Positions 8,508 to 16,720 of a stretch of 46,938 nucleotides of DNA are shown here, in pieces. This stretch comes from Candidatus Faecimonas gallistercoris. GTDB lineage: Bacteria; Bacillota_I; Bacilli_A; RF39; UBA660. The translations under genes were made by a program, and so were the position numbers. The DNA is taken from positions 1 to 46,938 of the forward strand of contig DVGU01000008.1 of NCBI GenBank assembly GCA_018712565.1, written 5' to 3'. Below the pieces are notes generated by a model that made no database searches, had not been told where the DNA came from, and worked only from the letters and a program-made list of their open reading frames with translations. Numbering within the stretch: position 1 is the first letter of the stretch; each line of letters opens with the position of its first letter.

Positions 8508-9774
8508 TTTAAAAGGATTAGATTTATGTTGTTATACGGAGACATTATCTAACGGGTTAGATATTATTTTTGTTCCTTTTCTTGATAAGGCTAATTATTT
8601 TATTAGTTATGCTACTAGGTTTGGTAGTGAGGTTACGACATTTATTCCTGATGGTGAAAAAAAGCCTCGTAAAGTACCAGATGGAATTGCTCATTTTTTG
8701 GAACATAAAATGTTTGAACAAGAATCTGGAGAAGATCCATTTGCTTATTTTTCAAAAAGCGGTACTGGTGCGAATGCTTCTACTACTTATAATAGTACTC
8801 AGTATATTTGTTATGGTACAAAGAACTTTTTAGATAACTTACGATATTTAATTCAGTATGTTAATGCTCCTTATTATACGGATTCTAATGTAGAAAAAGA
8901 GAAGGGAATTATTGCTGAAGAGTTAAAGATGTATGCGGATTTACCTGATGTTCAGCTTGAGTCTAGATTACGTAAAAATATTTATCATATTCATCCTAGA
9001 CGTGTTGATATTGGTGGAACTGTAGAAGAGATAAATAAAATTACAAAAGAGGATTTGTATTTGTGTTATAATAATTTTTATAGCCCTAATAATATGTTTT
9101 TACTTGTTGTTGGTAATTTTAATATGGATGAGGCTATGAGGGTAATTCATGAAGAGTTAGATCATAGAGAAAATTTAGTAAAATCTGAGATTGTCCCTAT
9201 AAAAGAAAAAAAGAGTGTTTGTAAAAAAGAAGATAGTTTTGAAGGAAATATTCAGGTGCCTAAAATCGGTGTAGGGTTAAAGATTGCTATTTCTGATTTA
9301 GGAGAGTATGATGATTTGGAACTTGATTTGTATTTGACTATGTTAACAACTATGTTATTTGGTTCTTCTTCTAGTTTTAGAGAAAGAGTTCGTAGTGACA
9401 AGTTACTTAATAATTTTTATACTGATTGGGATAATACAGAACGATATAAGACTTTTATTATATTAGCTTCAACTAATCAGCCTGGTCAGTTAATTAAAGA
9501 AATTAAAAAAGAAATTTCTAATCATGACTTAGATGAAGATATGTTTCAGCGTATGAAAAAGGTTTGGATTGCTAATGAGGTAAAGATGGCTGATTATATT
9601 GATTCTACTGTGAATAATATTTATGATGATATGATTCGTTATCATAAAGTTATTCCTAATAAAGTAGATATTATCAGAAATATGAATATGGAGGTTTTAC
9701 AAGAAATTGTGTCTTCTATAGATTTTGATAATTTAAGTGTTGTTACAATGTTACCTCAAGAGGAAATATTATAA
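8494..9774 (+). CDS. ymfH: YmfH-like M16 zinc metallopeptidase
   Basis: Catalytic M16 peptidase with inverted zinc motif H67-F-L-E-H71 and the distal glutamates in EKEKGIIAEELKMY. The track begins at ATG 8488, but GAGGGGG abuts that codon; ATG 8494 has proper spacing and gives 426 residues (MKKIDLKG). It overlaps the end of ymfF by 14 bases, so the pair is translationally coupled and made in equal amounts. GANASTTYNSTQYICYGT is the usual M16 substrate-strand segment. Cytoplasmic; no signal peptide. In Bacillus the homologue is required for EF-P modification. A hairpin terminator follows directly. Confidence 0.88.
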   Translation: MKKIDLKGLDLCCYTETLSNGLDIIFVPFLDKANYFISYATRFGSEVTTFIPDGEKKPRKVPDGIAHFLEHKMFEQESGEDPFAYFSKSGTGANASTTYNSTQYICYGTKNFLDNLRYLIQYVNAPYYTDSNVEKEKGIIAEELKMYADLPDVQLESRLRKNIYHIHPRRVDIGGTVEEINKITKEDLYLCYNNFYSPNNMFLLVVGNFNMDEAMRVIHEELDHRENLVKSEIVPIKEKKSVCKKEDSFEGNIQVPKIGVGLKIAISDLGEYDDLELDLYLTMLTTMLFGSSSSFRERVRSDKLLNNFYTDWDNTERYKTFIILASTNQPGQLIKEIKKEISNHDLDEDMFQRMKKVWIANEVKMADYIDSTVNNIYDDMIRYHKVIPNKVDIIRNMNMEVLQEIVSSIDFDNLSVVTMLPQEEIL

Positions 9775-9803
9775 ACTCGTTACTTGGCAAGCGAGTTTTT
9801 TTT
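9773..9803 (+). terminator. ymfFH intrinsic terminator
   Basis: Stem AAACTCG/CGAGTTT (9773-9779, 9792-9798), inner CTT/AAG pairing possible, then a run of T. It overlaps the ymfH stop codon. Confidence 0.8.
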
Positions 9804-9835
9804 GGTATGATATAATACTTTTAGAGGAGAGTATT

Positions 9836-10015
9836 ATGAAAAAATATTTTATTATTCATGGTTCTTATGAGAATCCTTATAAGAATTTTATTCCTTGGTT
9901 AAAAAAGAAATTAAGTAAAAGAGGTAAGATGTGTATCGTTTCTCATTTTCCAAGTTTTAAGTTTCAAAGTTATAAAAATTGGGAGAGGAGTTTTAGATAT
10001 AGGTTGTTATCGTGA
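9836..10015 (+). pseudogene. Truncated YdeN/RBBP9-type serine hydrolase
   Basis: ATG 9836 follows AGAGGAGAG and a TATAAT box at 9811-9816, so transcription and translation start signals are intact. The first 50 residues (MKKYFIIHGSYENPYKNFIPWLKKKLSKRGKMCIVSHFP) match the beginning of the RBBP9/YdeN alpha/beta hydrolases, with the HGS oxyanion strand. The frame then stops after 59 residues, before the GHSLG nucleophile elbow, and I find no continuation in other frames up to the next gene. Full-length members are about 180 residues, so this is a decayed or deleted gene. The track's longer version (from 9737) only extends through the upstream terminator. A short expressed peptide cannot be excluded. 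Confidence 0.7.
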
Positions 10016-10086
10016 TGGTGCTTGATTGAAATGAATTGTTTATGAAGGAAAATGGTTATTAGTTTCTCTTTTTTTCTTTTGTTAAG

Positions 10087-10145
10087 TTTAGTTGACAAAT
10101 TTCCATGTTGTTTTGGTAGTGTGCAACTGAAATATTTAATATAAT
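10087..10145 (+). promoter_or_regulatory. Promoter/operator region of the XRE-DUF4097 operon
   Basis: TTGACA at 10092-10097 is a good -35; TAGTGT (10117-10122) or TATAAT (10140-10145) are candidate -10 boxes but neither has ideal spacing. The arms TTTAGTTGACA (10087-10097) and TGTGCAACTGAAA (10120-10132) form an imperfect inverted repeat, a possible operator for the regulator encoded next. Confidence 0.45.
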
Positions 10146-10163
10146 GTTTTTGAGGTGAAGAAG

Positions 10164-10826
10164 ATGAGTTTAGGTGAAAAATTATTAAAACTAAGAAAAA
10201 AGAAAGGACTGTCTCAAGAAGAAGTTGCGGATATTTTGCATGTGACTCGTCAGACGGTATCGAAATGGGAGACGAATCAAAGTATGCCTGATTTCGATAA
10301 AGTGGTTCCTATTTGTAATTTGTATGAGATAAGTACAGAGGAGTTATTTCATGACGGGGTATCTGTTAGTAAGAATGAGGAGAATATTCATATAGAAGAT
10401 ACTATTAGTCAACAAAACTATCATCGTAAAAAGGCACTTTTTACTACTGTTGCTGTTACGTTATATATTTTATCTGTTGTAGTGATTATTTTCTTTTCTA
10501 CTGTATTACGTAGTCCTATTGTAGGTATTTGTGTTTTCTTTCTTGTGATTGCGGTTGCTACTGGATTATTAATTTATATTGAAATGATGAAACCTTTCCT
10601 TAATGAACAAACGAGAAAAAAGGTATTGACTGGAGAAGATAGATTATATAAGCAGATTACTAGTGTATTAGCTCTTCTTGTTTTAGCAATTTATTTAATT
10701 GTTAGTATTCTTACAATGGCTTGGGGAATTACGTGGATTTTATGGATTGTTTATGCTCTTCTTACAGAGATTATTAAATTAAGTTTTTCTTTGAAGGGAG
10801 TGGATATTCATGCAGAAGATGAATAA
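10164..10826 (+). CDS. XRE-family transcriptional regulator with membrane domain
   Basis: Residues 1-60 (GEKLLKLRKKKGLSQEEVADILHVTRQTVSKWETNQSMPDFDKVVPICNLYEISTEELF) form a Cro/CI helix-turn-helix; four hydrophobic helices follow from about residue 80 to 205. Such HTH-plus-membrane proteins usually pair with a membrane partner and respond to envelope conditions. The track start (GTG 10155) lies within the ribosome site GAGGTG; ATG 10164 six bases downstream is preferred, giving 220 residues. It overlaps the DUF4097 gene by 17 bases, a strong sign of a shared operon. It probably represses its own promoter through the inverted repeat upstream (inference). Confidence 0.85.
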   Translation: MSLGEKLLKLRKKKGLSQEEVADILHVTRQTVSKWETNQSMPDFDKVVPICNLYEISTEELFHDGVSVSKNEENIHIEDTISQQNYHRKKALFTTVAVTLYILSVVVIIFFSTVLRSPIVGICVFFLVIAVATGLLIYIEMMKPFLNEQTRKKVLTGEDRLYKQITSVLALLVLAIYLIVSILTMAWGITWILWIVYALLTEIIKLSFSLKGVDIHAEDE

Positions 10827-11652
10827 AACAAAAACGATTGTTTTGATTATTTTGCTATCTATTCTTTGTATTATTTTGATTGGATTGATGATTGCATTTA
10901 TTAGTGGAGTTATTCCTATTTGGAAATTTAATATTGATAACGATAAAGTCAGTAAACACTTAGTTTATGAGAAAGTGTATAACAGTGAACTTCAGTCTAT
11001 TGATATTGATATTATGCTTGGAAATGTTGAAGTGTTACCATCCAGTGATGATAATATTCATCTTTCTATTTATAGTGATTATGAATTATATGAAGTGAGT
11101 GATACTAGTTCTTCTTTGGTTGTTAATTTTCAAGAGGAAGAGGGATTTCATTTTAATTTTTCTAAAGTAGGAGATAAAGTAGAAATTTATATTCCAGAAG
11201 ATAGTGGTATATCATTTGATATTTCTGTCGATAAAGGAGCGGTGGAAGTTGGTAATTTTTTGAATTCTTCTTTTGATATTACTGCTGATATGGGTGATGT
11301 CGATGTTGATGGCGGAAAATTTATTGATGTTAATAGTGATATGGGAGATATTTTTATTGGAAAAGTTAGTAGATTAAATGCAGAGTTAGATTTGGGTGAT
11401 TTGGAGGTTGAGACTGTAACAGAAGCGGTTGATATTAGTTGTGATATGGGAAATGTGTCAATAAATGAAGTACATTTGTTAAAAGATTCAGCTATTACTC
11501 TTTCTTTGGGAGATTTAGATATCAATAATCTTTCTGGTGTATATGTGGATGCTAAAACAGATTTAGGGGACGTTGATGTAAAAGATAATAATAGAAATGC
11601 TTCTTATACATTAACTATTAAAAATGATATGGGAGATATTTCTATTGGATAA
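10810..11652 (+). CDS. DUF4097-family membrane-anchored beta-repeat protein
   Basis: A single membrane helix (about residues 8-32) is followed by an extracytoplasmic domain of repeated short beta strands with the recurring pattern D(M/L)GD(V/I)xI, seen seven or more times (ADMGDVDVDG, SDMGDIFIG, LDLGDLEVE, CDMGNVSIN, LSLGDLDIN, TDLGDVDVK, NDMGDISIG). This is the DUF4097 right-handed solenoid-like fold that accompanies XRE/DUF1700 regulators, known from LiaG-like proteins. Function unknown, envelope-stress related in relatives. The first ATG (10810) has AAGGGAG nine bases upstream. 280 residues. Co-transcribed with the XRE gene; terminator at the stop codon. Confidence 0.85.
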   Translation: MQKMNKTKTIVLIILLSILCIILIGLMIAFISGVIPIWKFNIDNDKVSKHLVYEKVYNSELQSIDIDIMLGNVEVLPSSDDNIHLSIYSDYELYEVSDTSSSLVVNFQEEEGFHFNFSKVGDKVEIYIPEDSGISFDISVDKGAVEVGNFLNSSFDITADMGDVDVDGGKFIDVNSDMGDIFIGKVSRLNAELDLGDLEVETVTEAVDISCDMGNVSINEVHLLKDSAITLSLGDLDINNLSGVYVDAKTDLGDVDVKDNNRNASYTLTIKNDMGDISIG

Positions 11653-11677
11653 ATGTAGTTTGGTGATGTACATTTTT
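11651..11677 (+). terminator. DUF4097 operon terminator
   Basis: Stem AAATGTA/TACATTT (11651-11657, 11669-11675), 11-base loop, ending in TTTTT; overlaps the stop codon. Confidence 0.7.
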
Positions 11678-11712
11678 CCATATAATGGGTATACATAAGT
11701 AATCATTTATGC

Positions 11713-11768
11713 TATACTGTTGTTAGAGAAGCGCTGGTATAGGCTTTTGTCTTTGCTAGCGTCTTTTT
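11713..11768 (+). promoter_or_regulatory. Promoter and leader hairpin before the zinc-ribbon gene
   Basis: TATACT at 11713-11718 is a plausible -10. The transcript would start near 11725 and immediately form GCGCTGG/CTAGCGT (11731-11737, 11756-11762, two G-U pairs) followed by five T at 11764-11768, i.e. a terminator-like hairpin that ends 18 bases before the start codon. It could be an attenuator or the end of a short RNA. An upstream TATAAT (11681-11686) is a second possible -10. Confidence 0.45.
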
Positions 11769-11786
11769 ATGTTAGTAGGTGATAAA

Positions 11787-11951
11787 ATGAAAAAAAGATG
11801 TAAATTTTGTAAGAAAGAGATAGGTATTTTTGTAAAAGAATGTCCTTATTGTTATGAGGATCAGAGCATTTTAAGTATGATTTGGCCTTTTTTACTTATT
11901 TTATTGATAATCATTCTTTTTATAAGCATTTATTTTTTAATAACTATGTAG
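11787..11951 (+). CDS. Small zinc-ribbon membrane protein
   Basis: A 54-residue protein (start ATG 11787 behind AGGTGA; the track's earlier ATG at 11769 precedes the ribosome site). Two CxxC pairs in CKFCKKEIGIFVKECPYC make a small zinc ribbon, followed by one hydrophobic helix (MIWPFLLILLIIILFISIYFLI) that ends the protein. The zinc ribbon would face the cytoplasm. Such zinc-ribbon/TM miniproteins are common in Bacillota and their function is unknown. It lies in front of the GH25 gene but has its own leader with a hairpin. Confidence 0.75.
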   Translation: MKKRCKFCKKEIGIFVKECPYCYEDQSILSMIWPFLLILLIIILFISIYFLITM

Positions 11952-11979
11952 TTTTTTCCCATTATCTGAGTTGTTATGT

Positions 11980-11985
11980 TATAAT
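11980..11985 (+). promoter_or_regulatory. -10 box of the GH25 gene
   Basis: TATAAT 58 bases before the start; no clear -35. AAGGAGG at 12027-12033 is the ribosome site. Confidence 0.45.
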
Positions 11986-12042
11986 AATATATCTAAATGA
12001 GTTAAAATTTTATTATTAACATATCGAAGGAGGAATTGTTTG

Positions 12043-13767
12043 ATGGGAAAGGTTCGTGTTAGAAAGAAAAACTTGGCTATTTTTTTAACAAGTGTTGTGT
12101 TAGTAGGTTCTTTAGGTAAGCTAACTTATAATCGTTTAATTAAAAATAAAGATGAGGTAAAAGTTGAGAATGAGAATGGATATGATAATATTAATCCTAT
12201 ACTAAACTTTACTGTTGATGATGAGGATTTTGTTATTTTAGATATTGGTAATCATCATGAGTATGGTACTTATTTTCAGAATATGAAGATGAAAAAGTGT
12301 AATGATAATGATATTTCTTTAGGAGTTATTATTTCTACGGATGCACAGGATGAAGCGTCTATTTATGATGATGTTGAGTATGTTAAGAGTGTCTTGGCTA
12401 AACATACTGTAGATTTTCCTGTTTATTTAGATATTAATACTTTGATGGAAGATAATACTTTAAATACTGAGATGAAGACGAAAATAGCAAAAGATTTCTT
12501 GGAAAAGTGTGCTTCTAATGATATATATGTAGGAGTTTATGGTACGGATACTAATTTATGTCGTTTTAAGAAGTATTGTAATATTTCTTCTTACGATGCT
12601 TTCTTAGTTATGGATCAGGAAAAAATTCAATATGATGGAACATATTATGTGGTAAAAGATTTAGATGGGAATATTAAAGCTACTACTAACTTAGCAAGTG
12701 TTATTTTAAAAAATGGTAATAATACTAGTGATGGTTTTGTTCAAGATGGTTCGTATACAGTAAAAGAGAATGATGACTTAGTTGATATTGCGTTACAAAG
12801 TGGTATGAGTGTTGATGAATTATTGGAGTTTAATGATATGAGAGAGTCTGATATTGAAAAGGGAAGTATTATTCGCTTTCCTAGTGTTGTAGCCACCAAT
12901 AATAAAGATGGAGATTTTTTATCTTTATCTTCTCCTTTAAGGGGATGTGATTTATCTTATGCTCAAGGAAGTAATATTAATTGGGATAAAATTGATAAAA
13001 ACTTTGATTTTATAATTGTTAGATGTGCACAAGGAACTGTTTTAGATAGTTGTTTTGAAAATAATATTAAAAATTGTAATACTTATGGGATTCCAGTTGG
13101 TGTTTATTGCTATAACGGATTTCATCGTATGAATACATCTTCTATTGATGAGTTTACTTTAAATCAAGAAAAACAGGCTGATTTTGTTTTAGATTCTTTG
13201 AAAAATAAGAAAATTGATTATCCAGTTTATCTTGATGTGGAATTATTAAATGGTACTCGTTGGAAGGATTATTATAATTCTGAGTATGTTTCTAAAATGC
13301 TAGATATCTGGGAGAAAAAGATGAGGGATGCCTCTTATGTTCCGGGACTTTATTGTAATCAGAGTGGATTTCGTTTTTTACAGAGTTGTGTAGATTATGA
13401 TTTATCTGAAAAGTTTGAGTTGTGGGTTGCTGGTGGAGAGCAATATACTGCGGGAAAGCAAGATATTGATCTTGAAAAAGTTTCTTCTCCTTCTGTTTTG
13501 GAAAATAATTCTAATATTTCTATGGCACAAGCAACAGATAGTGCAGTTAATGCTGGTGCTGGTAATAAGCAAGGTCATTTAGATGTTAATTTTTCTTTAA
13601 AAGATTATACAAAAAATATTTCTGATGTAGAAGATGATTTATTTGATATTAAGGAGTTTAGACGTATTCCTACGAAGGGAATTATGTATAATTGTGGTGC
13701 GTTGACTATTGGTCTTTTAGGAGCAAAAATTATTCAAAATAAAGGTAAAAGAAAAGTTAAAAAGTAG
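12043..13767 (+). CDS. Membrane-anchored protein with two GH25 lysozyme-like domains and LysM
   Basis: Predicted cell-wall hydrolase, 574 residues. Residues 9-26 form an N-terminal signal anchor. The first GH25-like domain (about 55-215) has the strand VILDIGNH (D67) and YLDINT, where the catalytic DxE reads D130-I-N132, so it looks inactive. A LysM-like segment (YTVKENDDLVDIALQSGMSVDELLEFNDM, about 236-280) follows. The second domain (about 298-510) has RGCDLSYAQG (D303) and YLDVELL with D398-x-E400, an intact GH25 muramidase signature. The C-terminus has another hydrophobic stretch and a lysine-rich end (GKRKVKK), possibly a second anchor. TTG 12040 is an alternative start. Monocistronic; substrate should be peptidoglycan glycan strands. 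Confidence 0.85.
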   Translation: MGKVRVRKKNLAIFLTSVVLVGSLGKLTYNRLIKNKDEVKVENENGYDNINPILNFTVDDEDFVILDIGNHHEYGTYFQNMKMKKCNDNDISLGVIISTDAQDEASIYDDVEYVKSVLAKHTVDFPVYLDINTLMEDNTLNTEMKTKIAKDFLEKCASNDIYVGVYGTDTNLCRFKKYCNISSYDAFLVMDQEKIQYDGTYYVVKDLDGNIKATTNLASVILKNGNNTSDGFVQDGSYTVKENDDLVDIALQSGMSVDELLEFNDMRESDIEKGSIIRFPSVVATNNKDGDFLSLSSPLRGCDLSYAQGSNINWDKIDKNFDFIIVRCAQGTVLDSCFENNIKNCNTYGIPVGVYCYNGFHRMNTSSIDEFTLNQEKQADFVLDSLKNKKIDYPVYLDVELLNGTRWKDYYNSEYVSKMLDIWEKKMRDASYVPGLYCNQSGFRFLQSCVDYDLSEKFELWVAGGEQYTAGKQDIDLEKVSSPSVLENNSNISMAQATDSAVNAGAGNKQGHLDVNFSLKDYTKNISDVEDDLFDIKEFRRIPTKGIMYNCGALTIGLLGAKIIQNKGKRKVKK

Positions 13768-13797
13768 ATTAGGGGTATATATTTATGAGGTGGTATT

Positions 13798-15030
13798 ATG
13801 CGTAAAGTAGCGATTATAGGAGCAGGAGCTGCAGGAGTGGTGTGTAGTATTTATGCTGCAAGTAATGATTTGGAGGTTGTTTTATTTGATAAAAATAAGA
13901 GAGCTTTAAAAAAACTTTTAGCAACTGGTAATGGTCGTTGTAATTATTGGAATCGTGATCAAGATTTATCTCATTATCATAGTAGGAATGAGGAGTTGAT
14001 TTCATCTATTATTACTCCTCAAGTACAAAAAGAAGTTTTACCCTTTTTTGAAAGTTTAGGTATTGTTCCTAATATAAGAAATGGTTATTATTATCCTTTT
14101 TCTAATCAAGCTAATAGTATTCGTGATATATTGGAAAGTGAAGCTTTGCGAAGAGGGGTTATATTTTCTTTAGCTACGGAGGTTTTAGATATCTATAAAG
14201 AAAAGTCAAAATTTGTGGTTTCTTATGAAGATAAAAAAGAATATTTTGATGATTTGGTAATAGCAACAGGATCTAAAGCTAGTCCTAAAACTGGTTCTAC
14301 GGGAGATGGGTATTTTTTTGCAGAAAGATTTGGTCATAGTGTTGTTACAGTTTATCCTTCCCTGGTACAAATGATTACGGAAGGGAATTTTTTGAATGAC
14401 TGGGCTGGTGTTCGTAGTTTATGTAGTGTTTCTTTATATGAAAATAATCAATTAGTAAAAAAGGAAGAAGGAGAAATACAACTTACTAATTATGGTGTGA
14501 GTGGTATTTGTGTTTTTAATTTGAGTCGTTATGTATCTATTGGTATTGAAAAGAAGAAAGAGATGTTATTAAAGATTAATTTTATGCCTTTTTTAGAGGA
14601 TATGACTAAAGAAGAAGTATGGCAATGGTTTTCTTTTAGAGGCAGAAATTTAGGATTGCTTTCCTTGGTAGAGTTTTTAGAAGGAATTCTTCCTTATAAA
14701 TTATTGATGGTTATTTTAAAAAGGTCTGGGTTATCTTTTAAAAGGACTTGGAATGATTTAGAGGATTTAGAGAAAAAACAACTTATTTCTATGATTTTAG
14801 AGTTTCCATTGTCTGTTTTAGGTACAAAAGATTTTTCGCATTCTCAAGTATGTAGTGGAGGAGTGCCTCTTACTGAGGTTGATTGTTATTTAGAATCTAA
14901 GAAAGTTAAGCATCTATATTTTATTGGTGAAGTTTTAGATGTTGATGGTGACTGTGGAGGATATAATTTAGGCTTTGCTTTTATGTCGGGTATGATTGTT
15001 GGTAAAGCATTACGAGGTGATATGAAATGA
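13798..15030 (+). CDS. HI0933/BaiN-family FAD-dependent oxidoreductase
   Basis: Flavoprotein of 410 residues. The N-terminal Rossmann motif is VAIIGAGAAG (4-13), followed by LLATGNGRCNYWN, the signature of the HI0933/YhiN/BaiN group, and the C-terminal FAD motif YFIGEVLDVDGDCGGYNLGFAFMSG. Members have been linked to NAD(P)H-dependent reductions, including bile-acid 7-dehydroxylation steps for BaiN, but the substrate of most is unknown; a bile-acid role must not be assumed. Ribosome site GAGGTGG before ATG 13798. The stop overlaps the start of the next flavoprotein gene by four bases (ATGA), so the two are translationally coupled and may act on the same pathway. Confidence 0.87.
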   Translation: MRKVAIIGAGAAGVVCSIYAASNDLEVVLFDKNKRALKKLLATGNGRCNYWNRDQDLSHYHSRNEELISSIITPQVQKEVLPFFESLGIVPNIRNGYYYPFSNQANSIRDILESEALRRGVIFSLATEVLDIYKEKSKFVVSYEDKKEYFDDLVIATGSKASPKTGSTGDGYFFAERFGHSVVTVYPSLVQMITEGNFLNDWAGVRSLCSVSLYENNQLVKKEEGEIQLTNYGVSGICVFNLSRYVSIGIEKKKEMLLKINFMPFLEDMTKEEVWQWFSFRGRNLGLLSLVEFLEGILPYKLLMVILKRSGLSFKRTWNDLEDLEKKQLISMILEFPLSVLGTKDFSHSQVCSGGVPLTEVDCYLESKKVKHLYFIGEVLDVDGDCGGYNLGFAFMSGMIVGKALRGDMK

Positions 15031-16613
15031 TTCGTGTACGTCAGGTTAAAGTTTTAGTAGGAGAAGAGAAAAATTTAAAAAGAGCGATTGCTAGAAAAGT
15101 GGGTATTAAAGTTAATGATATATTAGATATTGTTATTCAGAGAAAGTCATTAGATGCTAGGGATAAAAATAATATTCATTATGTTTATGAAGTTGATATA
15201 GAGGTTATGAAAGAAAGTAATATTTTAAAGAGAAAGAAATCTAAAGATATTTTTCTTACCCCTAAGGAAGAATATCAATTTCCAAAGAAAGGTAAAGATC
15301 CACTATCTTCTCGTCCTATTGTGGTAGGGAGTGGACCTGCTGGATTATTTTGTGCTTATATGTTGGCTATGCAAGGATATCGTCCTTTAGTTATTGAAAG
15401 GGGAGAAAAAATAGAAGATAGGGTAGATGCTGTTTTTAAATTTTGGAATACGGGTAAGTTGAATCCTAATTCTAATGTTCAATTTGGTGAAGGAGGTGCG
15501 GGTACTTTTTCTGATGGAAAGTTAAATACTTTAGTCAAAGATAAGTTTTTTCGAGGGAAAAAAGTATTTGAAATTTTTGTAGAACATGGTGTTCCTTATG
15601 AAATTATGTATTTGCAAAAGCCTCATATTGGAACAGATTTGTTACGGGATGTTATTGAAAATATTCGTAATTCTATTATACGTATGGGTGGAGAATTTCG
15701 GTATACTACGTTGCTTACGGATATTATGATAGAAGATGGAAAAGTTGTTGGCATTGAAGTGAATCATAATGAGCATATTCCATGTTCTGTTTTGGTATTG
15801 GCGATAGGTCATAGTGCTAGAGATACTTTTTCTATGTTATATGATAAAGGCGTTTCTATGGCTGCTAAAGCATTTGCTGTTGGGGTGAGAGTTGAACATT
15901 TGCAAGAGATGATTCAGATGAGTCAATATAAGACTTTAGATAAGCGTTTACCTGTTGCTGATTATAAACTTACTTATAAGACAAAGTCTGGTCGAGGAGT
16001 TTATTCTTTTTGTATGTGTCCAGGTGGTTATGTTGTAGATGCTTCTAGTGAATATGGTAGACTTGCAGTTAATGGTATGAGTTATCATGCTAGGGATAGT
16101 AAGAATGCTAATAGTGCGTTGGTAGTAACTGTTGGTCCTGATGATTTTGGACATCACCCTTTGGATGGTGTAGTTTTTCAGCAACAGTTGGAAGAAAAAG
16201 CATTTTTGGTGGGAAATGGTCATATTCCTATACAACTATATAAAGATTTTTTAAAAAAAAGAGTATCTTTTTCTTTTGGAAAATGGACTTCTCAGATGAA
16301 AGGTAACTATCAATTTAGTGATTTAAATCAAGTACTTCCTGATTTTGTTTCGGATGCTATTAAGGAAGCAATGCCTTATTTTGGTAAAAAAATTTCTGGT
16401 TTTGATCAAGGAGATGCTATTTTTTCTGGTGTTGAAAGTAGAACTTCTTCACCAGTTAGAATTTTACGTAATGAGGATGGTGTTTGTAATATTTTAGGAC
16501 TTTATCCTTGTGGAGAAGGAAGTGGCTATGCAGGAGGAATTACTACTGCAGCGATGGATGGAGTTAAGATTAGTGAGTTGATTATAAAAAAATATCAATC
16601 GTTTTCAGATTAA
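15027..16613 (+). CDS. COG2509-family FAD-dependent dehydrogenase
   Basis: A 528-residue flavoprotein. An N-terminal domain of about 95 residues (IRVRQVKVLVGEEKNLKRAIARKVGI, with SLDARDKNNIHYVYEVDIEV) precedes the Rossmann motif PIVVGSGPAGLFCAYMLA; NVQFGEGGAGTFSDGKLNT and the C-terminal GVESRTSSPVRI, LYPCGEGSGYAGGITTAAMDG motifs are diagnostic of the uncharacterised COG2509 dehydrogenases widespread in Bacillota. Electron partner and substrate unknown. It overlaps the preceding flavoprotein gene by ATGA. No clear terminator follows, only a T-rich stretch. Confidence 0.87.
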   Translation: MIRVRQVKVLVGEEKNLKRAIARKVGIKVNDILDIVIQRKSLDARDKNNIHYVYEVDIEVMKESNILKRKKSKDIFLTPKEEYQFPKKGKDPLSSRPIVVGSGPAGLFCAYMLAMQGYRPLVIERGEKIEDRVDAVFKFWNTGKLNPNSNVQFGEGGAGTFSDGKLNTLVKDKFFRGKKVFEIFVEHGVPYEIMYLQKPHIGTDLLRDVIENIRNSIIRMGGEFRYTTLLTDIMIEDGKVVGIEVNHNEHIPCSVLVLAIGHSARDTFSMLYDKGVSMAAKAFAVGVRVEHLQEMIQMSQYKTLDKRLPVADYKLTYKTKSGRGVYSFCMCPGGYVVDASSEYGRLAVNGMSYHARDSKNANSALVVTVGPDDFGHHPLDGVVFQQQLEEKAFLVGNGHIPIQLYKDFLKKRVSFSFGKWTSQMKGNYQFSDLNQVLPDFVSDAIKEAMPYFGKKISGFDQGDAIFSGVESRTSSPVRILRNEDGVCNILGLYPCGEGSGYAGGITTAAMDGVKISELIIKKYQSFSD

Positions 16614-16720
16614 TATTTTACGTCAACTTCTTTTTTTCTCTTTTCTTTTTTTCTATCCTTATATATAATTAGAATAGACGGGGTAGGTTGTTATTTTTTG
16701 TTAAATGACGGAGGGATTTT

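Noticed and set aside
9737-9835. N-terminal extension of the truncated hydrolase given by the ORF track
   Set aside because: Runs through the end of ymfH and its terminator; the real start is ATG 9836 with promoter and ribosome site.
11187-11525. 112-codon minus-strand ORF inside the DUF4097 gene
   Set aside because: Antisense shadow of the repeated DUF4097 strands; no ribosome site.
13798-15030. Bile-acid enzyme (BaiN) assignment
   Set aside because: The HI0933 family is broad; no other bai genes are present, so only the family is reported.
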